64,000 bases of DNA, taken from the NCBI RefSeq assembly GCF_000301075.1, contig NZ_JH932293.1:1161617-1225616 (forward strand), in the 5' to 3' direction. Positions 33,816 through 42,665 of the stretch are shown one piece after another; position 1 is the first letter of the stretch, and every line of letters starts with the position of its first letter. The DNA is from Bergeyella zoohelcum ATCC 43767. GTDB taxonomy: Bacteria; Bacteroidota; Bacteroidia; Flavobacteriales; Weeksellaceae. The position numbers were made by a program, and so were the translations under genes. Under the pieces are notes generated by a model. The model was not told the DNA's origin. It worked only from the letters and a program-made list of their open reading frames with translations, and made no database searches.

Positions 33816-34823
33816 TTAAAAATAACGATTGTTACTGATGTCAACTTGTATTCCGATGAGGTTAAGATTTCCTGCACTATGGTATCTGGCATGGGTATAA
33901 TCTATCTTGAAACGATTAAGCTGAAGACCGAAGCCAAAAGATAATCCTGCGAAACTTCTTTGTTCTGCAATGGCAAGTTCTGTTCCTCTTCGGATATTAT
34001 ATCCCGCTCTGAGCTGAAAATTTTTCTCAGGGAAAAGTTCTACCCCGAAAGAAAAGTGGTCGGCAATTTTTCTACCGATGCTCACTTCCTGCCCATTTGT
34101 ATTATAAGGAGCGGAGATATTGAACTTTTGTAAGTCGTGAGCAGTAATAGTGATGGCAGCGGGAAATTTTTCTAATATTTTGGTGTACCCTACATCTACA
34201 CGGAAAGGGAGTCTTTCTCTGTATCCATTAAAAGTCTTAAACTGATAGCCGAAATTTCTTGCTACAATGGCGAGGGTTTCCTTGGATTTTTCGAGGTGGT
34301 AAGTTACTCCTATATCTCCTGCTACTGCCATAGAGGTAAAAGTATCTATCTGAGAATTAATGTATTTTACATTGACTCCTACAGTCCATTCTTTTTCTAC
34401 ATTGTAGGCGTAGCCTACGCCGATGGTGGTATCAAAAGCCCCAAAAGTGCCATTCTCAAATCCTGCTTCATCGGTTCTAGGAATACTACCATAATTCATG
34501 TATCTGGCAAAACCATGAATGAAATGATGACCATTATCAAAAGCATGTGCATAGGCAAGCGTTCCATATTTACTATCCGCCAAATAACTGGCAGCATTGA
34601 GTGCAATTCTCTGGTGGGTATCTTCATTTTGGAGTGCAGGGTTTACAGCGAGCATACTCACATCATCGCCATAGAAAGAAACTGCGTCTCCTCCTAATGC
34701 AGATTGTCTAGCAGAGGTAGGTAAATTCAGAAAAGGATATACATTTTCGCCCAACTGAGCTGAAAGCTCTACAGATCCCAGTAAAGCACAAGAAAAAGCT
34801 AATTTTAAAAAAAAACTTTTCAT
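33816..34823 (-). CDS. porQ: Type IX secretion system protein PorQ
   Basis: An outer-membrane beta-barrel component of the T9SS attachment complex (with PorU, PorV and PorZ in Porphyromonas). 335 residues from the chosen ATG 34823: MKSFFLKLAFSCALLG... is a signal peptide ending LSAQ. Characteristic: YPFLNLPTSARQSALGG near the mature N-terminus, DDVSMLAVNPALQ, GYAYNVEKEWTVGVNVKY, GYNIRRGTELAI and the C-terminal FKIDYTHARYHSAG. An alternative upstream ATG (34844) would lie on or before a -7-like box (34831-34838), which argues against it. Directly followed by cmk. Confidence 0.9.
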   Translation of the reverse strand: MKSFFLKLAFSCALLGSVELSAQLGENVYPFLNLPTSARQSALGGDAVSFYGDDVSMLAVNPALQNEDTHQRIALNAASYLADSKYGTLAYAHAFDNGHHFIHGFARYMNYGSIPRTDEAGFENGTFGAFDTTIGVGYAYNVEKEWTVGVNVKYINSQIDTFTSMAVAGDIGVTYHLEKSKETLAIVARNFGYQFKTFNGYRERLPFRVDVGYTKILEKFPAAITITAHDLQKFNISAPYNTNGQEVSIGRKIADHFSFGVELFPEKNFQLRAGYNIRRGTELAIAEQRSFAGLSFGFGLQLNRFKIDYTHARYHSAGNLNLIGIQVDISNNRYF

Positions 34824-34830
34824 CATAAGG

Positions 34831-34838
34831 CAAAGATA
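34831..34838 (-). promoter_or_regulatory. -7 box abutting the porQ start
   Basis: TATCTTTG on the minus strand, only 4 to 7 bases before the ATGATG start of porQ. If used, the mRNA would be leaderless or nearly so. No -33 TTG at normal spacing. Confidence 0.4.
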
Positions 34839-35040
34839 ATTCATAAAACGATATGAAGGAATAAATTTTTAAAAATTTTGTCCAATACAAAGGAAAATAT
34901 ATTGCACCTACCTTAATTTTTATTTGTTTAAATCTTTTGAATTTTATGAGACTGTTTCAGGGTATCAAAATATACTGTAATGTTACTGATAACCATTGTG
35001 CTTTATATATGATAGAATGTACATTCATTTGGTAAAGGCA

Positions 35041-35070
35041 AAAAAAACACTTCCTAATGGAAGTGTTTTT
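35041..35070. terminator. Strong terminator after rny
   Basis: AAAAAACACTTCC, loop TAAT, GGAAGTGTTTTTT: symmetric, works in both directions; lies 20 bases past the rny stop. The region up to porQ (34840-35040) shows nothing else. Confidence 0.9.
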
Positions 35071-35090
35071 TAGATATATAAAATGTGTTT

Positions 35091-36659
35091 TTACCTTGCG
35101 ATATTTACAGAGCGAGTTTCACGGATGACCGTTACTTTTACCTGTCCTGGGTAGGTAAGTTCATTTTGGATTTTTTCAGAAATGTCATAAGAAAGCTGTG
35201 CAGATTCTTCATCATTTACCTTTCCACTTTCTACCATCACTCTTAATTCTCTTCCTGCTTGGATAGCATAAGCACTATACACCCCGTTAAAACTCATGGC
35301 AGCGGCTTCTAAGTCTTTAAGTCTTTGGATATAAGATTCTAGGGCTTGTCTTCTAGCTCCAGGTCTAGCTCCTGAGATGGCATCTGCCACCTGAATGATA
35401 GGGGAGAGTAGGGAAGTCATTTCTATCTCATCATGGTGTGCACCAATGGCATTAATCACTTCTGGGTTTTCTCCATATTTTTCTGCCCATTGCATACCTA
35501 GAAGTGCGTGAGGAAGCTCTGATTCTTGTTCAGGTACCTTCCCTATGTCATGGAGAAGCCCTGCTCGTTTAGCGAGTTTTACATTGAGTCCGAGTTCCGC
35601 TGCCATGGTAGCGGCGATATTAGCTACCTCTCGGGAGTGTTGTAAGAGATTTTGTCCATAAGAAGAACGATATTTCATTCTTCCCACTATTTTTACTAAT
35701 TCAGGATGGAGACCATGAATACCTAGGTCTATGATCGTTCTTTTTCCTACCTCTATGATTTCCTCTTCTATTTGTTTTTTGGTTTTCTCCACCACTTCTT
35801 CTATTCTTGCGGGGTGAATTCTACCATCGGTAACCAATCTATGGATAGAAAGTCTTGCGATTTCTCTTCTTACAGGGTCAAAACAAGAGAGTAAGATGGC
35901 TTCTGGAGTGTCATCTACGATGATTTCTACACCAGTAGCAGCTTCCAAGGCACGGATATTTCTCCCTTCTCTACCGATGATTCTTCCCTTTACTTCGTCA
36001 GATTCTATATTGAATACGGATACGGAATTTTCAATGGCTTGTTCGGTACCGATTCTTTGGATGGTTTGAATCACAATTTTTCTAGCTTCATTTTTGGCAT
36101 TGAGGGTGGCTTCCTCCATAATGGCCTGTACATGTGCCTGTGCACGAGTTTTTGCCTCAGCTTTCATGCTTTCCACTAATTCTCTTTTTGCCTCATCAGC
36201 AGAGTAATTAGATATTTTTTCCAGCATTTCTACTTTTTGAGCCAATGTTTTGTCTAGTTCTTGTTGTTTTTTAGAAAGGGCTTCGCTTTTTCTTTCATTG
36301 TCAGAAATATGCTTTGCCAAGTCTTTTTCTGTTTTGGCTATTTTAGAAAGTTCCTCATTGAGTTTAGATTCTTTGTCCTTAATTCTTTTTTCTGTTTCTT
36401 GAACTTTTTTCTCACGGGATTGTATATCCGCATCATGTTGAGATTTGAGTTCGAGGAATTTTTCTTTTGCCTGAAGGTGTTTTTCTTTTTTAATGGCTTC
36501 CGCTTTTACTGTAGCTTTTTCTATCAAGTTATCGGCTTGTTTTTTAGCATCTTCTATGATGTATTTTGCTTTTGTGTTCAGATTGCTTTTGGAAAAAAAC
36601 ATTCCTACTGCAAAACCAATCGCTAGTGCCAAAAGCCCGATGATTACATAAGTTAACAT
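35091..36659 (-). CDS. rny: Ribonuclease Y
   Basis: A membrane-anchored endoribonuclease initiating mRNA decay. 522 residues from the chosen ATG 36659 ([19 protein letters not shown] membrane helix); the frame opens at 36707, but the extra [16 protein letters not shown] is atypical. A long coiled coil (about 30-195) is followed by a KH domain ([15 protein letters not shown]), and an HD domain with [21 protein letters not shown] and GAHHDEIE. The C-terminus [12 protein letters not shown] fits the family. A 6S-like RNA and zapA lie directly upstream on the same strand. Confidence 0.96.
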   Translation of the reverse strand: MLTYVIIGLLALAIGFAVGMFFSKSNLNTKAKYIIEDAKKQADNLIEKATVKAEAIKKEKHLQAKEKFLELKSQHDADIQSREKKVQETEKRIKDKESKLNEELSKIAKTEKDLAKHISDNERKSEALSKKQQELDKTLAQKVEMLEKISNYSADEAKRELVESMKAEAKTRAQAHVQAIMEEATLNAKNEARKIVIQTIQRIGTEQAIENSVSVFNIESDEVKGRIIGREGRNIRALEAATGVEIIVDDTPEAILLSCFDPVRREIARLSIHRLVTDGRIHPARIEEVVEKTKKQIEEEIIEVGKRTIIDLGIHGLHPELVKIVGRMKYRSSYGQNLLQHSREVANIAATMAAELGLNVKLAKRAGLLHDIGKVPEQESELPHALLGMQWAEKYGENPEVINAIGAHHDEIEMTSLLSPIIQVADAISGARPGARRQALESYIQRLKDLEAAAMSFNGVYSAYAIQAGRELRVMVESGKVNDEESAQLSYDISEKIQNELTYPGQVKVTVIRETRSVNIAR

Positions 36660-36772
36660 ATATTTTTTATTTTTTTTAAATTTTTTTTTCTCTACAATGC
36701 TGAGCATGTAATTTTTTTATTTTTTTTCATGCTCATGGTGTTTGTATCTCGTTTTCTAATTCTTATTTTCAC

Positions 36773-36942
36773 AAAAAAACCTACAGCAATCCATTGATTT
36801 TGAGTAAACTCCTAATCAACACGATTTGAGCTATTTCCATCCTCTGTAATCCGTAGTAGTACGGCACGCCATCAGAAGGACTTTCACCCGGTAATGGTTT
36901 AGCGTTGAGTTTACCAATAATGTGTTAGAATTGCTATAGGCA
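36773..36942 (-). ncRNA. ssrS: 6S-like structured RNA between zapA and rny
   Basis: A 170-base gene-free stretch, transcribed leftward. The ends pair: CCTATAGCAATTC (from 36940) with GGATTGCTGTAGG (to 36780), about 11 bp with one G-U, directly followed by TTTTTTT, so stem and terminator are combined. Inside it GTAAACTC pairs with GAGTTTAC, then come an open bubble, CTTCTG/CAGAGG with a bulge, and an apical CCGTA-CTAC-TACGG. Long rod, central bubble, size and location beside zapA are the marks of 6S RNA, which inhibits RNA polymerase in stationary phase. A near -7 box CATATTTG lies just upstream. Family identity is inferred; the fold is seen. Confidence 0.72.
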
Positions 36943-36967
36943 AATATGTTAAGAAGACGGTGATTTT

Positions 36968-37255
36968 TTAGTCTTCTGTTTCCTCTATTTTTTGGCTGAT
37001 TTTTTTCAGTTGATTCACAGAGGATTGTATGATATTTTCTTTTTCTAGGGAGATAACTTCTGCATTGGTGCCTAATTTCAGTGCACACATCGCTAAGGCA
37101 TCTTGTTTATCTTGGACATTGAAATTTTTTTCGAAGTCCTTTATCATATTTTCTATTTGTTTACCTACTTTACGAAGGGTTTCTTCTTCCGCAGCCGGAA
37201 CATTCAGGGGATAGACACGCCCAGCAATATTTATGGTAATACGCCTTGTTTCCAT
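36968..37255 (-). CDS. zapA: Cell division protein ZapA
   Basis: A small protein that bundles FtsZ. 95 residues from ATG 37255, which overlaps the TGA of the preceding gene (TGATG); a GTG one codon earlier is less likely. RRITINIAGRVYPLNVPAAEEETLRKVGKQIE is typical of the ZapA N-terminal domain, and the remainder from about 60 is a coiled coil. Operon with the coiled-coil gene upstream. Confidence 0.9.
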   Translation of the reverse strand: METRRITINIAGRVYPLNVPAAEEETLRKVGKQIENMIKDFEKNFNVQDKQDALAMCALKLGTNAEVISLEKENIIQSSVNQLKKISQKIEETED

Positions 37256-37566
37256 CACAGTCCTGTATTTTGAAGTTCAGCAATACAATAATCTATTTCC
37301 TTGATGAGTCTATTGATATGATGTTTCATCAGTCGGTTATGTTCTGGGTTTCCAGAGATTGCTGCATGCAGTTTGGTTTCTTTCTCTCGTTCGGCTAATA
37401 TTTGGTAGCGTTTTCGCTCTTCGTCATATTTCTTTTCTAAATCTGTATATGCTTCTGCCAATCGCTGGTTTTCAGTCTGTAATTGTCTCTTTTTGAGCAA
37501 TAAATCATTGACTTTCTCCTCGATTTCTAATAAATATTTTTGTAAATCTACTAGCGATTCTGACAT
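37255..37566 (-). CDS. Coiled-coil protein upstream of zapA
   Basis: 103 residues dominated by a coiled coil from about 10 to 70 (VDLQKYLLEIEEKVNDLL, RLAEAYTDLEKKYDEERKRY), ending in HHINRLIKEIDYCIAELQ. Its TGA overlaps the zapA start by one base, so the two are translated together; a ZapB-like role in division is a reasonable guess, not shown by sequence. Confidence 0.8.
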   Translation of the reverse strand: MSESLVDLQKYLLEIEEKVNDLLLKKRQLQTENQRLAEAYTDLEKKYDEERKRYQILAEREKETKLHAAISGNPEHNRLMKHHINRLIKEIDYCIAELQNTGL

Positions 37567-37650
37567 AATTATTCTAACAATTCCACAAAAATAGGAATTT
37601 GTACGCTAATATTAGGAATTTTTGCACTAAAAAATGAATGTCACTGAAGT

Positions 37651-38436
37651 TTATTCAAATTTTAATGTAAAGAGTATCGCTCTGCTACTTCCTGAGGATA
37701 GAGCTTTGGTCCAATAAGGAGGTGTAGCATCTTTATCTGCTACCACTTCATTATTTAGGAAAAAGGTACCTCGGATACCAGGAGTGAGTTTAAATCGGTT
37801 GAAATAAATTTGGATACCCATTTCCGCAGACCATGCAAAGTTGTGAGTGGTACTACGAAATGTACCTTGTAAATTATCATCTGGTGAGGAGGAATTAGAC
37901 TGTAAATTCATGATGTAGTTAATTCCTGCGGCAGCGTATGGGCGAGTATTGTACCATCTATTACCATGCATCTCTACCAAGATAGGAATATCTAAATAAG
38001 TAGATCTGATATTTCTTATTTTGTCTTTTTCAGCTAGTGTTTTGGTTTCAAAAGCAGGATTGGTAAGGGAGCCTGCAGAGTAAATATCATTCTTTTGGGT
38101 GTCAAAATAGAGCTGTCTCTGTGCGAATTGCATTCCAGGTTCTATTCTGAGGTCAAAGTAGTCATTCATACGCATTCTACCGATGAGCCCTGCCCCGAAG
38201 CCATAACCTCCTGTAGAAGTCACAAGGTTCTTATTGCCGTCCATGCCATATCTTGGATCTAATACCAAACGATAATCATAGTGAGAGCCATTGAGGAAAA
38301 ATCCCCAAGAAAACTTTTGGTGGTCAAAGTTTTCTAATTTATCCATTCTATGGTTGATATTAAAAAACTGTGCTGTAGCTAAACTACTTATGGATAAACC
38401 CGTTAGGAGGCATATTTTTAATAAATTATGTTTCAT
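37651..38436 (-). CDS. porT: Type IX secretion protein PorT
   Basis: A 261-residue outer-membrane beta-barrel (eight-strand OmpW/PorT-like), needed for T9SS function. The start is ATG 38436, giving a clean signal peptide MKHNLLKICLLTGLSISS ending LATAQ; the frame continues up to 38496 but that would overlap ubiE. Signature parts: FSWGFFLNGSHYDYRLVLDP, GYGFGAGLIGRMRMND, DLRIEPGMQFAQRQL, TYLDIPILVEMHGNRW, RPYAAAGINYIMNL and the final strand SSRAILFTLKFE. porT next to ubiE is the usual flavobacterial order. Confidence 0.9.
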   Translation of the reverse strand: MKHNLLKICLLTGLSISSLATAQFFNINHRMDKLENFDHQKFSWGFFLNGSHYDYRLVLDPRYGMDGNKNLVTSTGGYGFGAGLIGRMRMNDYFDLRIEPGMQFAQRQLYFDTQKNDIYSAGSLTNPAFETKTLAEKDKIRNIRSTYLDIPILVEMHGNRWYNTRPYAAAGINYIMNLQSNSSSPDDNLQGTFRSTTHNFAWSAEMGIQIYFNRFKLTPGIRGTFFLNNEVVADKDATPPYWTKALSSGSSRAILFTLKFE

Positions 38437-38461
38437 TGTTATTATGGTTTTTCTTTTGTTA

Positions 38462-39208
38462 TTATTTTGTTGCCTTATATATGGTAGCAATTCCAAGGCT
38501 TAATTTTTTCATTTTCACTTCTTTAAATCCTACAGAAAGCAAAATATTTTTCATTTTCTCTCCATAGGGGAAAGCGTTCACGGAGTCAGGGAGGTAGGTA
38601 TAGGCTCTGTTATCTTTAGAAACTAGTCTCCCAATGAGTGGCAGAATATTTTTAAAATAAAACATATAAAGTGGCCCTAGTATTCCTTCTACTTTTGAGA
38701 ATTCCAAGATATAGACGCTTTTATTGGGTTTTACTACTCTTCTCATTTCTGAAAGTCCTTTTTCAAGGTTTTCAAAGTTCCTTACTCCAAAGGCAGCGGT
38801 TACTGCATCAAACTGGTCATTTTCAAACGGCATATGCTCTGCATCTCCTTTAATCATTTTTATTTTGCCGTCTAAATTAAGTTTTTTTATTTTATCTACA
38901 CCTACATTTAACATTTGTTGAGATAAATCATAACCTGTAATTTCCGCATCGGTTCCTTTTTGTATAGCGATGGCGAGGTCTCCCGTTCCTGTGGCTACAT
39001 CTAACACAGAATTGGGCATTTCAGTTTTAAGCATTTTTACCAATGTTTTTCTCCATAGTGTATCTACTTTCATAGAGAGGACATGGTTCAGTAAGTCATA
39101 TTTAGGAGCAATGTTATCAAACATGTCTTCCACTTCATTTTTTTTGCTCGCTCCTGAATTATAAGGTTTTACTTCGTTATGTGAAGTATTATTTGTTGTA
39201 GTATTCAT
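38462..39208 (-). CDS. ubiE: Demethylmenaquinone methyltransferase
   Basis: Methylates demethylmenaquinone to menaquinone with SAM; called menG where only menaquinone is made. 248 residues with VEDMFDNIAPKYDLLNHVLS (about 26-45), SAM motif VLDVATGTGDLAI, GYDLSQQML, KGDAEHMPFENDQFD, AFGVRNFENLEKGL and the LEFSKVEG motif, all UbiE hallmarks. The 189-residue gene upstream overlaps its start by 20 bases. Confidence 0.95.
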   Translation of the reverse strand: MNTTTNNTSHNEVKPYNSGASKKNEVEDMFDNIAPKYDLLNHVLSMKVDTLWRKTLVKMLKTEMPNSVLDVATGTGDLAIAIQKGTDAEITGYDLSQQMLNVGVDKIKKLNLDGKIKMIKGDAEHMPFENDQFDAVTAAFGVRNFENLEKGLSEMRRVVKPNKSVYILEFSKVEGILGPLYMFYFKNILPLIGRLVSKDNRAYTYLPDSVNAFPYGEKMKNILLSVGFKEVKMKKLSLGIATIYKATK

Positions 39209-39758
39209 TATGATAATTAATAAAATCTTGTTTTCTGAAAATTTTTGTTCTAGATTCTACTTTCTGTATGTTTTTAATAACTGCATCATATTCCTCATCT
39301 ATGTTGTAATAAAAATCATCAATGTAGAGTGCAGCAGTTTTTTGGGGTCCTCCGTAATAGTTTTTTCCATCTATTTCTGTGAATCCTTGTCTTAACAGAA
39401 GGCTGTCTTTATTGAGTTGATAACCATAGTATTGCGTATGGATATAATAGTCTTTCTTAGTAAGATTAATCAGCCCTCTTTCTTTTTTTACATTAAAAAT
39501 GGTATCGTAAATTAATTTTTTTTCGGCATCAAAGACAGAAATTTTGTTTTGTCCTTTATGGATATTTATTTTTAGAAACTGTCCTGCTCCTAAAATTTTT
39601 TGTTCTTCATTGTTAATTTTGAAATAGTAAGTATCTGGTGTAGGGTTATCTACTAAGTGATAATTTTTTTTTGAAAGAAAAATAGAATACACACCGAAAG
39701 CCAATAAGGCGATGGCAACAGAGATTATTAAACCTAATGTAGCAGGATTTTTTTTCAT
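39189..39758 (-). CDS. Single-pass membrane protein of unknown function
   Basis: 189 residues: a hydrophobic helix (about 7-28, TLGLIISVAIALLAFGVYSIFL) anchors a periplasmic domain that is beta-rich (KINNEEQKILGAGQFLKINIHKGQNKISV) and then Tyr-rich (KDYYIHTQYYGYQL, IDDFYYNIDEEYDAVI). No family recognised. Its end overlaps the first 20 bases of ubiE, so it heads the operon with ubiE and porT. Confidence 0.78.
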   Translation of the reverse strand: MKKNPATLGLIISVAIALLAFGVYSIFLSKKNYHLVDNPTPDTYYFKINNEEQKILGAGQFLKINIHKGQNKISVFDAEKKLIYDTIFNVKKERGLINLTKKDYYIHTQYYGYQLNKDSLLLRQGFTEIDGKNYYGGPQKTAALYIDDFYYNIDEEYDAVIKNIQKVESRTKIFRKQDFINYHNEYYNK

Positions 39759-39896
39759 GAAGTGTCTATTTTTGCAAAGCTAATAATAATTTATCTGAAA
39801 TTTGGGATTTGGTTTTTGAAATTTAGAAAATATTTATTTGATGCCCAGTGGGTATTGTGTTTGTGTATTGGAGTAAATGTATTTTTTTTACCCATT

Positions 39897-39927
39897 TTGT
39901 GCAAAAAAGATATTTGTTTTACCTTTG
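39897..39927 (+). promoter_or_regulatory. Consensus promoter of the copper-like locus
   Basis: TTG at 39897-39899, spacer 20, TACCTTTG at 39920-39927: the best full match in the window. The ATG of the next gene begins only 7 bases later, so the transcript should be leaderless or nearly so. Confidence 0.75.
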
Positions 39928-39934
39928 CCTAGGA

Positions 39935-40288
39935 ATGAAGTTTTTTCGTAGTTTCATACTTTCTTCTATTGTATTCCTATTGAGTTTTCAGGGGACTTTA
40001 TTTCTTTTGGACTATCATTTGAACCAAGAGAAATATGAGGCTCTGTGCGAAAATAAAAATCGTCCTGAGCTAGAATGTCACGGAAAGTGTTCGCTGAAAA
40101 AAGAAACCGAAAAACAGCCTACGCTACAGCAAGTATTAAAAATAGATTTTAATTTTTTGCCTCCTGATGAGGTTATGCTTCGTTCTGAAAACTTTTCAGT
40201 ATCTTATATTACCATTACCACCACTTTTCTAAATCCGAACCTTTGTGGTGGCTATCTTACATCATTACTTAGACCGCCTATTTTTTAA
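39935..40288 (+). CDS. Small membrane-anchored Cys protein before a TonB receptor
   Basis: 117 residues from ATG 39935; the open frame reaches back to 39848 but passes through the promoter. One signal/anchor helix (FFRSFILSSIVFLLSFQGTL), then YEALCENKNRPELECHGKCSLKKE with Cys38, Cys48 and Cys52. The pattern C-x9-C-H-G-K-C, then LKK, recurs in Bacteroidota small proteins beside metal receptors (from memory). The CHxxC-like triad could bind copper or iron on the periplasmic side. Cys near 106 in NPNLCGG. Sits upstream of the OprC-like receptor with a hairpin between, suggesting a common function in metal uptake. Confidence 0.7.
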   Translation: MKFFRSFILSSIVFLLSFQGTLFLLDYHLNQEKYEALCENKNRPELECHGKCSLKKETEKQPTLQQVLKIDFNFLPPDEVMLRSENFSVSYITITTTFLNPNLCGGYLTSLLRPPIF

Positions 40289-40434
40289 TGAGACTTCCTA
40301 ATTAGAAGATGAATTTTTCGGTGATACTATTATTCTCGTTGTATAATGAGAAGAGTTGTTTCATCATAAAGTTTTTATCTTCTGTTGATTGTTTCTTTAA
40401 GCTCAAAATCAAACCGTTAAAAATTCATGATGCC

Positions 40435-40466
40435 CCGTCTCTATAGATGATGGGCAGACGGTTTTT
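40435..40466 (+). terminator. Hairpin and T-run between the Cys protein and the TonB receptor
   Basis: CCGTCT (40435-40440) and AGACGG (40456-40461) with a 15-base loop, followed by TTTTT. An alternative pairing TGCCC/GGGCA shares part of the stem. It lies 40 bases before the receptor ATG, so it could be an attenuator or simple terminator. Confidence 0.5.
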
Positions 40467-40506
40467 CATGTGAATAGCAAAATAAATTTAATTCAAAAAA
40501 AAAGTA

Positions 40507-42525
40507 ATGATTTTTAATATATTTCAAAATACGAACAGCGGTAAATCTGCCTTTATTATTGGAGTTTTTATTGCTCAAAATTCTTTTTCGCAAACTGTAA
40601 CAGATAGTATAGCGTTACCAATAGAAACGGTAACCATCTCTAAAATTCATTCTTATAAAAGTGGAAAAATATCGCCCCAAAAATCTGATTTTGCAGGACA
40701 CGATGCAGGCCGTTTTCTAGCAACTATTCCAGAGATTAATGGCATCCGAAAAGCGGGAAATTTTGCTACAGATCCTGTTTTGAGGGGGTTTAAATATGAA
40801 CAGCTCAATGTGGTAATTGATGGTGGACTGAATGCTATTAATGCTTGTCCCAGCCGAATGGACCCAGCTGTGAGCCATATTAATATGAATATGGTAAAAG
40901 AAGCAGAAATTTTTAAAGGACCATACAATTTCCGTTTCGGAACGGCACTCGGAGGAAGTATAAATTTCGTTATGAAAGAACCAAAACTTACTGAGAAAAT
41001 AAAGGCGAATGGAAGATTAACAATGGGGTATGAGTCTAATGGAAATATTACTAAAAATGAAATTACCACTGGACTTACAGCAAAACATTGGGCAGTAGAT
41101 GTCTTTGGAAGTTACCAAAAGGGAGATTCTTATAAAGATGGAAATGGGAATATTGTTCCATCATCGTTTTTGAGATATACAGCAGGTGCTAAAGGACTAT
41201 TTCGATGGAATGAAAATCATACCACTTCCCTACAAATTAACACCAATCAGGGGAGAGATGTGGAGTTTGCCGCTCTAAGAATGGATTTGATTTATGATAA
41301 AACATTGATGATGCAAGGAAAGCACTTGATGAAATGGGAACACTCCTTGCTAAAACATCTTGAGTTGAGTGGGTATCGAACAATGGTAAAACATTCTATG
41401 GGAACGCCTGATAGAAAGATGGTTTCTGATGTGGAATCCCAAACTTATGGCGGTAGGGCAGAGTTTAAATTTCAGAAATTAGGTTCGCTTTTCTATTCAG
41501 GGATTGATGCAAAAGTAGAATCGGCAAAAAATATCAAAATGACGATGCCTAAAATGATGCCTATGAGAGACGGTACGGCATGGCAAGATGCTGAAATAGA
41601 GCAGTTCGGTTGGTTTAATGAATATCAATACGCTTTCGATAAAGGAAAAATGAGCCTCTCCTACAGAATGGATTTTAATCAAGCTAAGACAAATGAAGTA
41701 TCCCAGCTTTTCCAGAAGTTGTATGGTAATACAGAATCTTCTCAGCTTAATCATAGTATCAGTTTAGGATACAGTAGATATTTTGGGAATTATGCCATCT
41801 TTTCTTTATGGGCAGGGCGTTCACAGCGTAGTGCCTCCATTTCGGAACGCTTTATTAATCGATTTGTTGTGGGAATAGATGCCTATGAAATGCTTGGAAA
41901 TCCACATTTGAAACCCGAAACCAATCATCAAGCGGATATCATTTTCACTTTCAAAAAAGACCATTTACAGTTTCGTGGGAATGGATTTTTCTCGCATTTG
42001 AAAAATTATATTTCGGGTGTTATTACTCCTCATATCCCTAAATATGGAATGCACAGCCCAGGCGTAAGACAATATACCAATGTGAGAAATGCTATGAAAA
42101 CGGGTGCTGAGGCTTCTTTAGAATGGGAATTCCTTTCTCGATATAAAAGTCAATGGGCAGTAGCTTATACTTATGCGAAGGATTGGGATACGCATCATCC
42201 GCTTCCAGAGATTGCTCCTTTGGATTTTAGATGGAATTTGTATGCTGATTTTCATCCTATTTCTTTTGCTGCAAAATTCCGATATGTAGCCCCTCAAAAT
42301 AGAATCAATAAGGACTTTGAAGAGCTGAAAACTCCCGATTTCTATACGGTGGATTTGGAAACGCAGTACCAAGTATTTAAAAATGCTCGTTTAGAGTTCC
42401 ATCTTCTTAATTTGTTCAATAGGGCGTATGCGGAACACCTTAATAGAACACTTTCTACAGATAAAAACCAGCGTATCTTGGCAGCAGGAAGAAATTTTTC
42501 CTTAGGTTTTTCTTATATCTTCTAA
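40507..42525 (+). CDS. TonB-dependent receptor, OprC/NosA-like, probable copper
   Basis: 672 residues: signal peptide (to about 29, FSQ), plug domain (about 55-160) and a 22-strand barrel ending in the OM strand FSLGFSYIF. In the plug is NACPSRMDPAVSH with Cys114 and Met118 (C-x3-M), and in the barrel KHSMG with His296 and Met298 (H-x-M). In Pseudomonas OprC the copper site is C143-x3-M147 plus H323-x-M325: same motifs, separation 182 versus 180 residues. Also Met-rich MTMPKMMPMRD. This strongly suggests outer-membrane copper import. Transcription with the upstream Cys protein gene is likely, modulated by the hairpin between them. Confidence 0.85.
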   Translation: MIFNIFQNTNSGKSAFIIGVFIAQNSFSQTVTDSIALPIETVTISKIHSYKSGKISPQKSDFAGHDAGRFLATIPEINGIRKAGNFATDPVLRGFKYEQLNVVIDGGLNAINACPSRMDPAVSHINMNMVKEAEIFKGPYNFRFGTALGGSINFVMKEPKLTEKIKANGRLTMGYESNGNITKNEITTGLTAKHWAVDVFGSYQKGDSYKDGNGNIVPSSFLRYTAGAKGLFRWNENHTTSLQINTNQGRDVEFAALRMDLIYDKTLMMQGKHLMKWEHSLLKHLELSGYRTMVKHSMGTPDRKMVSDVESQTYGGRAEFKFQKLGSLFYSGIDAKVESAKNIKMTMPKMMPMRDGTAWQDAEIEQFGWFNEYQYAFDKGKMSLSYRMDFNQAKTNEVSQLFQKLYGNTESSQLNHSISLGYSRYFGNYAIFSLWAGRSQRSASISERFINRFVVGIDAYEMLGNPHLKPETNHQADIIFTFKKDHLQFRGNGFFSHLKNYISGVITPHIPKYGMHSPGVRQYTNVRNAMKTGAEASLEWEFLSRYKSQWAVAYTYAKDWDTHHPLPEIAPLDFRWNLYADFHPISFAAKFRYVAPQNRINKDFEELKTPDFYTVDLETQYQVFKNARLEFHLLNLFNRAYAEHLNRTLSTDKNQRILAAGRNFSLGFSYIF

Positions 42526-42634
42526 TATAAAATAGTGTAAATCAATATATATAATTTTTTTGGTATAAGCCTAAAGCTATTCGCCAAACGCAATTTATTT
42601 CTTTCAGCAGGGCGTAGTATTCAGAATAAATTCC

Positions 42635-42642
42635 TAAATTTG
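42635..42642 (+). promoter_or_regulatory. -7 box of the KAS III gene
   Basis: TAAATTTG, 24 bases upstream of the ATG; -33 element not clear. Confidence 0.45.
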
Positions 42643-42665
42643 TACTTATTTTTCAAAACAAAACA

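Noticed and set aside
36831..37088. 85-residue minus-strand frame over the zapA 3' end and the 6S-like RNA
   Set aside because: It overlaps zapA in another frame and covers a well-paired non-coding RNA.
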